Shown here piece by piece: positions 8,222 through 15,752 of a stretch of DNA of 64,000 nucleotides. The notes under the pieces were generated by a model. It did not search any database, had not been told where the DNA came from, and was given only the letters and a program-made list of their open reading frames with translations. This DNA is from Flavobacteriales bacterium (lineage in GTDB: Bacteria > Bacteroidota > Bacteroidia > Flavobacteriales_G > Salibacteraceae). The stretch is from assembly GCA_018660685.1 (NCBI GenBank), contig JABJJW010000012.1:62001-126000 (forward strand). The letters are read 5' to 3'. Numbering within the stretch: the first letter of the stretch is position 1; every line of letters starts with the position of its first letter. The translations under genes were made by a program, and so were the position numbers.

Positions 8222-11155
8222 TTAACGAAGAGGAGTCTTATTGCCGCTTTGTGTAATGATGACATCACCACGGATGGTTCGAACTTCGCCAATATGATCC
8301 ATGTATCTCAGAACAAATGGGTACGATCCTAGCGTAGCCCAAGTCCCATCAACTGACCTCCCATCCCAGCCCCGTTGTCTTCTAACGGTTCTGAATACTT
8401 GTTGGCCCCATCTATTGAAAATGGTGAGATCAAAGTTTTCGTCTGATATGGCCTCCCCTATTATTCTAAATTCATCGTTGATCCCATCCTGGTCTGGTGA
8501 GAAAGCTGAAGGGTAGTAGATTAGCGTCTCATTTTGCCAAACCAAGGTCCGTGTTATGCTATCCACACATCCTTCTGGGGATACTACAACGAGTTTGACA
8601 TCTTCGGATCCAGGATATTCATTGAATTCTCGGCTGAATAACTCAACGTCGATAATCGTATCCTCTTCAATGTACCAGGTCAGAGTTTCTGCACCAATTG
8701 ATTCATCGCGAATCAAGAGGATGCTGTTTACGTTAGATGGATTTGTAGGATCGGTGCCAAAATCAGCGGTTGGTTGATCTAGGATTTGAATTGCACACTT
8801 ATTTTTCCGTTGCCCTAAACACCCAAAATCTGTGATCGTTGCCAACGTCACGTCATAACAACCACTTGTGCTATATCGATGTATCACAGAATCAATTTCA
8901 TAACCCATTAAAGTATTCCCATCACCAAGGTCCCAGTTGTAGACATGGCCAGTTTTTAAAGGTGGAATTGAAATCGTGACATCAGTTTCCGCACAGGCCA
9001 CACTTGGTTCAAAAAGCATCTCTGGCACTTCTGGTTTGCCCACGTAAACTGTTATCCTAGCGGTACCAGGTTCAGAAAGGCATAAATCACTGATCGTAAC
9101 AACATATTCCGTTGTCTTATTCGGGGACACAAACTGGATAGGGTTCTTGTCCGAAACATGAGCCCAATTGAACACATATTCTTCAGGTCCGTGATATCCA
9201 CCCCTTCCAGAAGCAATGATGTGGGTTCGATCTCCTGCGCACAGTGTATCGTCTTCAACTCTAATTTGGGTTGCAATCGGACTATAGCCGCCTACCTGAA
9301 CGTAAACGCTATCCAAATGAGTAGGTGTTCCACATGCATCGCTGACCGTAACCACAAACCATGATGGTTCGTCTGGTCCAACATTAATTGCTGAACCAAA
9401 TTCTCCCGAACTCCACGTATACGTGTAGATACTATCTCCTCCGGTTCCCTCAACCAAAATGTCTATGCTATCATAGGGACAAATCGTATCCAATTCTGGT
9501 AGCGTGACCCCTAAAGGAGGCCTAACCTTCACAACAACTTTAGAGGTATCACCCGCACAACCATTCGAGTCAGTTGATGACACATAGTAGGTGGTTGTCA
9601 AGTCTGGATAAACAGTAACCGCAGAAGTTGAAGCTACGGTAGGACCATTCAATGCGTTCTTTCTCCAGACATAGTAAAAAGGCGGTGTTCCGCCTTGAGA
9701 TCCAGCTATAATGACAGCTGGGTTTGTAATGCAAATCAACGTGTCTCCAAATCCGGTGGTCCGAATTGAATCAGGGACATCAATAAAAACAAACGACTCG
9801 GATGTGCATCCGTTCGCATCTGTGATGGTCACCCAGTTAGTATCTGCGCACAAATTGCTTGCTGGATTCCCGGTTTCCCCACTTGTCCACAAGTAGGAAT
9901 ATGAAACAGTTCCTCCGTTCGCGACGGCCGTGGCATTCGCATCACAAGTCAATCCGTCTGGACAAGATGTCTTGCTTGGGTTAACCACAGTGGATGTAAG
10001 AATGCTTGGTTCTCCGACCGTGAATTGTTCAATAACGCGACATAGGTAATACGCTGATCCAGTATCAACGTCCTGAACCGTCACCGTATAGTTTCCAACA
10101 CACAATCCAGTAATATCAGGAATGGTATCACCATTGCTCCATTCGAACAAGAACTGCCCACTGCCTAACTGAACGGTCAAATCTATCTCCCCATTGCAAT
10201 CTCCATTACAAAGGGCATCGGAGACCGCTCCGGACACGGTGAAGTCAGGATTTAATACAGTAATCAGGGCTGAGTCGGTGAGCGTATCGCATTGATAGGT
10301 TTGTTCTACATAGTACATCGTACTGGTAACCGGCGAAGCCCAAGGATTCGGAATTCCGTTCGTGCTCAAGGATCCCGTCGGTGTCCAGTTGTATGAAACC
10401 GCACTGTCCCCTGCTTGAAGTTGGATAGAATCTCCTGCACAGATGGTTCCTCCGATCAAGGAAGTCACAAAGCTGTCAATCGGAACTGTAAAGCAAAATT
10501 GCTGCAGGTTATTTGCGCCTCCAGTGGTTCCAAGAAATCCCCAGTGAACGATGGTATCTCCATTAAAGACACTATCAATCAAATCTCCAGCGTATTGCAA
10601 TCTGTAATCACAGTCGAGATAAACATCGAGTTCTTTTTGAATCGGGTCCCAACGAATATTCAGAGTATGCCAATTGCCATCTTCCACATTAGCACTACTC
10701 GTTGAAGCTTGAATGGGCCCAGCTAAGTTGTGATTGGGAGTGGCCGTCTCGATTCCGATGTGATCCGCTGCGATATCCCCGTAATTTCCATTGTACCAAG
10801 TGTCAACTTCCACACCAAGGGCGTTGGTACTAAAACCTGTTCCGTTAAATCCAAGACCGCCACCGCCAGTACCAATGTATGGAGTGCCTAAAGCGCCTCT
10901 AAGAACAAACATGATTCCATCCGCTCCGGCGTTGCTGGTTCCTAGATATACCGAAAACCGGTAGTCGAAAGCTTCATTGAGATTGAGTCCTGCCGTTTTA
11001 TAGACATAACCCGCCTGACTGTTCACGGCCGATGTGAGTCGGAAACAGCCTCCGCCCAGATTTGAAGCGCTGCCACCTATCGTAAATTGGGCAACGCCCA
11101 ACTGTACAGTCAAACAACTAATTAGTGTGAGGAATATAGAACTGAGTCGACTCAT
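8222..11155 (-). CDS. Secreted L-type-lectin/PKD protein with T9SS type B sorting domain
   Basis: A 977-residue secreted protein. After the signal peptide (1-22) comes an L-type (legume-like) lectin domain (about 23-230): GADGIMFVLRG, GGGGLGF, VEVDTWYN and a WHTLNIRWD segment are the family landmarks, with the VEVDT Asp a likely metal ligand. Several Ig/SprB-like modules follow (for example DALCNGDCNGEI ... WSNGD), then a PKD domain (YNWDLGDGN ... GCYDVTL), and a type B C-terminal domain (YYPSAFSPDQDGIND ... FNRWGQQVF). It is probably a glycan-binding surface adhesin exported by the T9SS. Its stop abuts that of the EamA gene, and its start faces hslR. Confidence 0.92.
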   Translation of the reverse strand: MSRLSSIFLTLISCLTVQLGVAQFTIGGSASNLGGGCFRLTSAVNSQAGYVYKTAGLNLNEAFDYRFSVYLGTSNAGADGIMFVLRGALGTPYIGTGGGGLGFNGTGFSTNALGVEVDTWYNGNYGDIAADHIGIETATPNHNLAGPIQASTSSANVEDGNWHTLNIRWDPIQKELDVYLDCDYRLQYAGDLIDSVFNGDTIVHWGFLGTTGGANNLQQFCFTVPIDSFVTSLIGGTICAGDSIQLQAGDSAVSYNWTPTGSLSTNGIPNPWASPVTSTMYYVEQTYQCDTLTDSALITVLNPDFTVSGAVSDALCNGDCNGEIDLTVQLGSGQFLFEWSNGDTIPDITGLCVGNYTVTVQDVDTGSAYYLCRVIEQFTVGEPSILTSTVVNPSKTSCPDGLTCDANATAVANGGTVSYSYLWTSGETGNPASNLCADTNWVTITDANGCTSESFVFIDVPDSIRTTGFGDTLICITNPAVIIAGSQGGTPPFYYVWRKNALNGPTVASTSAVTVYPDLTTTYYVSSTDSNGCAGDTSKVVVKVRPPLGVTLPELDTICPYDSIDILVEGTGGDSIYTYTWSSGEFGSAINVGPDEPSWFVVTVSDACGTPTHLDSVYVQVGGYSPIATQIRVEDDTLCAGDRTHIIASGRGGYHGPEEYVFNWAHVSDKNPIQFVSPNKTTEYVVTISDLCLSEPGTARITVYVGKPEVPEMLFEPSVACAETDVTISIPPLKTGHVYNWDLGDGNTLMGYEIDSVIHRYSTSGCYDVTLATITDFGCLGQRKNKCAIQILDQPTADFGTDPTNPSNVNSILLIRDESIGAETLTWYIEEDTIIDVELFSREFNEYPGSEDVKLVVVSPEGCVDSITRTLVWQNETLIYYPSAFSPDQDGINDEFRIIGEAISDENFDLTIFNRWGQQVFRTVRRQRGWDGRSVDGTWATLGSYPFVLRYMDHIGEVRTIRGDVIITQSGNKTPLR

Positions 11156-11220
11156 TTATCAGACGGCGAATTTACCACAAATCCGCGCTGGTAATAGGGC
11201 GCAGATGAAATGGGAGGTTG

Positions 11221-11250
11221 TTTGATTATTATGAAAGGAACTTAACTTTG
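11221..11250 (+). promoter_or_regulatory. Canonical Bacteroidota promoter of hslR
   Basis: TTTG at 11221-11224, an 18-bp spacer and TAACTTTG at 11243-11250 match the -33/-7 consensus of the Bacteroidota primary sigma factor at both elements. The -7 box ends 4 bp before the ATG at 11255, so the predicted transcript begins at or beside the start codon. Confidence 0.75.
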
Positions 11251-11254
11251 AACC

Positions 11255-11620
11255 ATGCGCGTTGACAAGTACCTGTGGTGTGTTCGGTTATTCAAATCAA
11301 GGTCCCTTTCCAGTACAGAAGTGGAAGGAGGAAAGGTGCGCGTGTCTGATGAGGAAGTTAAATCAAGCAAACATCTAAAGGTTGGTGATGAGTTCTCTGT
11401 CAAGAACACTCCCGTTTGGAGATCATACAAGGTCAAAGGTTTTCCAAAGAACAGAGTTGGGGCGAAGCTTGTCCCAGACTACTTAGTCGAAACAACGAGT
11501 GATGAAGATCTATCGATGATCGAAGAAGTTCAACGTTTCAATTCTCAAAATAGGCTTGCTGGGATTATAGGACGCCCTACAAAGAAGGACCGGCGGGACT
11601 TAGACAAGTTCAGAGACTAA
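11255..11620 (+). CDS. hslR: S4-domain RNA-binding protein, HslR-like
   Basis: A 121-residue protein opening with the S4 signature MRVDKYLWCVRLFKSRS, followed by the strand-turn GKVRVSDEEVKSSKHLKVGD that completes the alpha-L RNA-binding fold (residues 1-65). The basic C-terminal tail (GRPTKKDRRDLDKF) is typical of Hsp15/HslR proteins, which bind stalled 50S subunits carrying nascent chain-tRNA. Length fits the family. It has its own promoter immediately upstream and is probably monocistronic, since the next gene has a separate -7 box. Confidence 0.9.
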   Translation: MRVDKYLWCVRLFKSRSLSSTEVEGGKVRVSDEEVKSSKHLKVGDEFSVKNTPVWRSYKVKGFPKNRVGAKLVPDYLVETTSDEDLSMIEEVQRFNSQNRLAGIIGRPTKKDRRDLDKFRD

Positions 11621-11637
11621 TCTGCCCAATGATCCCC

Positions 11638-11645
11638 TATTTTTG
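11638..11645 (+). promoter_or_regulatory. Putative -7 box (TATTTTTG) of the nucleotide-sugar dehydratase gene
   Basis: TATTTTTG is an exact TAnnTTTG match ending 6 bp before ATG 11652. It overlaps the alternative TTG start at 11643, which argues for the ATG as true start. No good -33 element is visible. Confidence 0.45.
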
Positions 11646-11651
11646 CGCCAA

Positions 11652-13544
11652 ATGTTCCTGGTAAACAATATCAGTACTCCGAGATGGATGATCTTTTTGA
11701 TCGATGTCGCCTTCTCTATAATTAGCGTCTACATCGCATTTAACCTTCGATTTAACTTTGATATTCCAGAAACGGAAATCGAATATCTCTGGTGGCGAGT
11801 GGCATTGATTGGTAGCGTTCGAGCCCTGACATTTATAGTACTCCGTTCGGCCAGCGGATACGTACGCTATACCAGTTCTCAAGACGTACAGAGAATACTT
11901 CGAATTGTTCTCGTTGGTTCGCTCATCTATCCATTCGCTAACCTGGTTTGGCGTGAATACACAGACAACCCGTTCTTGTTGCCTATTTCGGTCATTATGA
12001 TCGATTTTTTCATTCTGTCGTTCCTCATGATTGGTTATAGACTTCTGGTGAAAGTGATCTACTTTGAATACAAGAGTTCTGATTCAATCAAGGAGACCGT
12101 GGTGATCTTCGGAGCTGGAGAAGCAGGTATTATTACGAAACGCACATTTGATCGAGAAAGTGAACGCAAGTATCGCATTGCGGCATTTATTGATGAGAAC
12201 CCGAAAAAGATTCGGAGAAAAATTGAAGGTATTGCCATTGTTTCTCTTGAGAAGCTGGGCTCACTTCTAGAAAAGAAACAAGTGGACCGGGTGATTATCT
12301 CTGTACTCAACCTCGATCCTAAAAAGAAAGCGGAAATCATCAAAATCTGCCTTCCCCACAATGTGACAGTCTCAACAGTTCCACCAGTACAACGCTGGAT
12401 TAACGGGGAACTTAGTGCAAATCAGATTCGGAATGTGAACATTGAAGATTTGCTCGGACGCGCTAGTATCAAGCTCAATGAAAAGGCAATTATCAAAGAA
12501 TTAAAAACGAGCAACATCCTAATCACTGGAGCTGCTGGATCAATCGGCGCAGGATTGGTATTTCAAATTGCACGGTTTGCAAAAGGCAAGCTCATTTTAC
12601 TTGATCAGGCTGAAAGTGGATTGTACGAACTCGAAACTGAACTGAAGAATCGTTTTGCCAACATCGACTATGAGATAGTCATTGGGAGTATTCGGAATAA
12701 AGAGCGTCTAGCCAAAACGTTTGAAGCTTTTAAACCTCAAATGGTCTTTCACGCAGCGGCATATAAACACGTCCCCTTGATGGAAGAGAATCCAACAGAA
12801 GCCATTCGGACCAATGTGATGGGGACTAAAAACCTGGTGGACGTTTCAATCGAATACGAGGTTGAGAAATTTGTTTTGATTTCAACAGACAAAGCGGTGA
12901 ATCCTACCAACGTAATGGGCGCCAGCAAACGGATTGCTGAGATCTATGCACAAACTGCGAATGGAAACGGAAAAACAAGATTCGTCACTACCCGATTTGG
13001 GAATGTTCTAGGAAGTAACGGTAGCGTCATCCCTCTATTTAAGAAACAGATCGACGAAGGTGGTCCAATCACGGTCACTGATCCTGAAGTAACTCGCTTT
13101 TTTATGACAATTCCTGAAGCTTGTCAGCTGGTGCTTGAAGCAGCCGCAATGGGCGAAGGCGGTGAGATCTTCATATTTGACATGGGTGAATCAGTCAAAA
13201 TCGCTGACCTCGCCAAACAGATGGTCAAATTATCAGGCCTCGAGCTCGGAAAGGATATGCAAATAATCTTCACGGGATTGAGACCTGGCGAAAAACTGTA
13301 CGAAGAACTTCTAGCCAACAAGGAGAATTCTGTGCCCACGCATCACCCGAGAATTATGGTGGCCTCCGTGAGAGAATATGAGTGGGTAGAAATTCAGGGG
13401 CAAGTTGACACACTGATTGAGCTTTATGACTTCCAGGATAACGAGAAAACGGTTCGGCTAATGAAACAACTCATTCCCGAGTACGTTTCAATGAATTCAC
13501 CTTTCGAGAAGATCGACATTGAACTCGGAAGAATTCCGGAATAA
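11652..13544 (+). CDS. Membrane nucleotide-sugar 4,6-dehydratase (FlaA1/WbpM/CapD type)
   Basis: A 630-residue polysaccharide-biosynthesis enzyme. Four N-terminal membrane segments (about 10-125) lead into a first Rossmann domain (VVIFGAGEAG, about 145-265) and then the catalytic short-chain dehydrogenase domain, which starts with the NAD-binding ITGAAGSIG motif (about 292) and contains S-T-D-K-A-V-N-P-T-N-V-M-G in place of the SYK triad. This is the large membrane class that makes UDP-4-keto-6-deoxy sugars for O-antigen, capsule or glycoprotein glycans. A glycosyltransferase follows directly, so both probably act on one glycan. I use ATG 11652; TTG 11643 would add three residues. Confidence 0.92.
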   Translation: MFLVNNISTPRWMIFLIDVAFSIISVYIAFNLRFNFDIPETEIEYLWWRVALIGSVRALTFIVLRSASGYVRYTSSQDVQRILRIVLVGSLIYPFANLVWREYTDNPFLLPISVIMIDFFILSFLMIGYRLLVKVIYFEYKSSDSIKETVVIFGAGEAGIITKRTFDRESERKYRIAAFIDENPKKIRRKIEGIAIVSLEKLGSLLEKKQVDRVIISVLNLDPKKKAEIIKICLPHNVTVSTVPPVQRWINGELSANQIRNVNIEDLLGRASIKLNEKAIIKELKTSNILITGAAGSIGAGLVFQIARFAKGKLILLDQAESGLYELETELKNRFANIDYEIVIGSIRNKERLAKTFEAFKPQMVFHAAAYKHVPLMEENPTEAIRTNVMGTKNLVDVSIEYEVEKFVLISTDKAVNPTNVMGASKRIAEIYAQTANGNGKTRFVTTRFGNVLGSNGSVIPLFKKQIDEGGPITVTDPEVTRFFMTIPEACQLVLEAAAMGEGGEIFIFDMGESVKIADLAKQMVKLSGLELGKDMQIIFTGLRPGEKLYEELLANKENSVPTHHPRIMVASVREYEWVEIQGQVDTLIELYDFQDNEKTVRLMKQLIPEYVSMNSPFEKIDIELGRIPE

Positions 13545-14639
13545 TTGAAGAAGAAAATAATCTTCACTGTAACCAATGATCTCTCATTTGATCAACGAAT
13601 GGAGAGAATTTGCATCGCGCTTAACGATGCCGGATATGAGTGTGTTTTGGTTGGACGACTTCGTTCATCATCCAAAGAACTAAATCAAAAATCCTACGAG
13701 CAGATTAGGATTCCGTGCCTCTTTGATCGCGGCAAATTGTTCTATATCGAGTACAACTTTAAACTCTTTTGGTCCTTGCTTTTCAGGAAGAGTGACGCTC
13801 TCTGCGCAATCGATTTAGACACCCTTCTTCCTGCCTATATTGTAAGCAAACTATCATCTAAAGTTATCATTTATGATTCGCATGAATATTTCACTGAATT
13901 AGAGGAAGTTATAACAAGGCCTTTTGTGCACAAAATATGGTCAATCATAGAACGAGCCATCGTCCCTAAACTAAAACATTGCTACACGATCAGCTCAGGA
14001 TATGCTGGTCTTTTTAAAACCGCTTACGATGGCAATTTCGAGGTAATTCGAAACGTTCCGTTGAAACGAGAAATTCAGTATTCGAAACCACCGAGTCCAT
14101 TCATCATTTATCAGGGAGCGCTGAATATTGGTCGTGGATTAGAAGAATCAATTTTAGCGATGAGAGAAATTGATTCTATCCAATTAAGAATCTATGGAGA
14201 CGGACCAATAAGGGAGAAGCTTGAAGGCATAATTGATTCTAATAATCTTTCAGATAAAGTGAAGCTTCATGGAAGTATCTCACCGGAACAATTGAGACTA
14301 ATTACACCCCAAGCTCGATTCGGATTAACCCTCTTTTCCAAAACAGGAATGCATCACTTGCACTCTATGGCGAACAGATTCTTCGACTACTTTCATGCTG
14401 ATATTCCTCAAATCGCGATGGGTTTTCCAGAATACGAATCCTTCAATCGGGAACATGAAGTTGCACATCTCGTTGACGACCTCACGGCTGATACAATCAG
14501 CGAGGCAATAAAACACCTTCTCCAAAACGAAGGTGAATTGACGAGACTCAAGAATAATTGCTCTTCTGCCAGAGATGCCTGTAACTGGCAAGAGGAATCG
14601 CTAAAGCTGGTTAAATTTTACAATGAAGCACTGAAATGA
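13545..14639 (+). CDS. Glycosyltransferase, GT4-like
   Basis: A 364-residue GT-B glycosyltransferase. The N-terminal half starts I-I-F-T-V-T-N-D and includes a DSHEYFTE acceptor-side motif. The C-terminal half carries IYQGALNIGRGLEE, LRIYGDGP, a V-K-L-H-G-S strand and a FDYFHADIPQIAMGFPEY loop, a variant of the usual GT4 E-x7-E region. The start is TTG, adjacent to the upstream stop (ATAATTG), and the gene overlaps the next by 4 bp (ATGA), so this is an operon with the dehydratase. It likely adds a sugar to a surface or T9SS-cargo glycan; the specificity cannot be read. Confidence 0.85.
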   Translation: MKKKIIFTVTNDLSFDQRMERICIALNDAGYECVLVGRLRSSSKELNQKSYEQIRIPCLFDRGKLFYIEYNFKLFWSLLFRKSDALCAIDLDTLLPAYIVSKLSSKVIIYDSHEYFTELEEVITRPFVHKIWSIIERAIVPKLKHCYTISSGYAGLFKTAYDGNFEVIRNVPLKREIQYSKPPSPFIIYQGALNIGRGLEESILAMREIDSIQLRIYGDGPIREKLEGIIDSNNLSDKVKLHGSISPEQLRLITPQARFGLTLFSKTGMHHLHSMANRFFDYFHADIPQIAMGFPEYESFNREHEVAHLVDDLTADTISEAIKHLLQNEGELTRLKNNCSSARDACNWQEESLKLVKFYNEALK

Positions 14640-15136
14640 GACTATTTCTCTCCATAATCACCCTCGTCTGGTCTTTGCAAGCAACTGCAACCCAACCGCC
14701 ACATCCATTTTTTGTTTCAATTACCGAGTTGACGATTGAAGACGACACGCTCCAAATCAGCATTCGCGTATTTAGTGATGATGTAGAAACAGCTCTAAAC
14801 GATTTCCATGGGGACCAAGTTTTCTTGAATGTTGATCAGGCGTCATTCGATGACTTCAAACGCATTAGCGCCTATCTACAATCAACCTTTCGAATTTCGC
14901 ATGCCGCCAAGGACTTGAAGGTTGACTGGCTTGGTCATGAATTTGAAGATGACGTCTGTTGGATTTATGGTGACGTTCCACTCAACGACGATCCATCGAT
15001 CCTCTTCATAATGAATCGCATGCTCATGAATGTGTTTGATTCTCAACAGAACCTGATCCACTACAATAGTGAGGATGGCACCCGGACTGAAATTGCCACC
15101 AAGTCTAGAAAAGAAGTAAGATTTACGCTTGATTGA
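14636..15136 (+). CDS. DUF6702 family exported protein
   Basis: A 166-residue protein with a signal peptide (1-18) and the DUF6702 opening H-P-F-F-V-S-I-T-E-L-T at the mature N-terminus, followed by beta-rich sequence and the family's V-x-x-R-M-L-M-x-x-F-x-x-Q-x-N-L pattern near the end (MNRMLMNVFDSQQNLIHY). The function of the family is unknown; it is periplasmic or surface-exposed in Bacteroidota. It is coupled to the glycosyltransferase by an ATGA overlap. Its stop lies 4 bp from the convergent DUF5606 gene. Confidence 0.82.
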   Translation: MRLFLSIITLVWSLQATATQPPHPFFVSITELTIEDDTLQISIRVFSDDVETALNDFHGDQVFLNVDQASFDDFKRISAYLQSTFRISHAAKDLKVDWLGHEFEDDVCWIYGDVPLNDDPSILFIMNRMLMNVFDSQQNLIHYNSEDGTRTEIATKSRKEVRFTLD

Positions 15137-15140
15137 GGTT

Positions 15141-15707
15141 TTAGCCTCCTCGTTGTGATCCTCCTGACTTACGGCTAGCGCCTTTAGCACTTGAAGCAGA
15201 ACCTTTCGCGCTTTTGTTTGCAGTCATTTTAGGAACCTTCGGAGCTGTGCTCTTGGCAACCTTGGAATCTGAAGATTTTCCTTCATCGGATGAATCAGAA
15301 TCTTCCGCCTTTTCCTTTAGATCTTCAGGATCGAACGAATCATTGGTCATTAAGCTGTTAAACCACTTGACCACCTTGATCATATCGCTCACATAAACTC
15401 TGTCGGGATCATAGTCTGGAAGTACCTGACTAAAAAACTCCTTTACCTTATCCTTGTCTTCTTTGTGACTAAGAGCTTCTTTCCCGTTTGTAATACCATG
15501 CATCTTGAGAAATACTTCTCTTAAAGGAACTTCTTCGTCCTCCGTGTAAATGCTGATCTCTTCTAAAGCACTAACCTTAGCTGAACCATAAACGGGAAAT
15601 CTCTTTCCATCATCAAGGGATTCTACGATGATCCCATTCTTCATCTGCCCTACCAACTTATACAAGCCGGGCTTACCTGAAACTGAAAGTATGTTTTCGA
15701 ATGCCAT
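15141..15707 (-). CDS. DUF5606 domain protein with Ser/Lys/Ala-rich tail
   Basis: A 188-residue cytoplasmic protein. Residues 1-125 match the DUF5606 pattern widespread in Bacteroidota: start NILSVSGKPGLYKLVGQMKNG, then V-x-A-L-x-x-I-S-I-Y-T, and a DPDRVYVSDMIKVVKWFN helix. The remaining ~60 residues are a low-complexity Ser/Asp then Ser/Ala/Lys tail ending SGGSQRGG, probably disordered. The function is unknown; the conserved domain and basic tail would fit nucleic-acid or ribosome association, but nothing in the sequence proves it. It has its own -7 box upstream. Confidence 0.85.
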   Translation of the reverse strand: MAFENILSVSGKPGLYKLVGQMKNGIIVESLDDGKRFPVYGSAKVSALEEISIYTEDEEVPLREVFLKMHGITNGKEALSHKEDKDKVKEFFSQVLPDYDPDRVYVSDMIKVVKWFNSLMTNDSFDPEDLKEKAEDSDSSDEGKSSDSKVAKSTAPKVPKMTANKSAKGSASSAKGASRKSGGSQRGG

Positions 15708-15724
15708 ATTTAATTACGAAGTGC

Positions 15725-15732
15725 CAAAAATA
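15725..15732 (-). promoter_or_regulatory. Putative -7 box (TATTTTTG) of the DUF5606 gene
   Basis: Minus-strand TATTTTTG, an exact TAnnTTTG match, ends 17 bp before the ATG at 15707, giving a short leader. No clear -33 element; the upstream subtilase gene ends at 15753, so the -33 region lies inside it. Confidence 0.4.
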
Positions 15733-15752
15733 GCTGAATTCTGATACGAAGA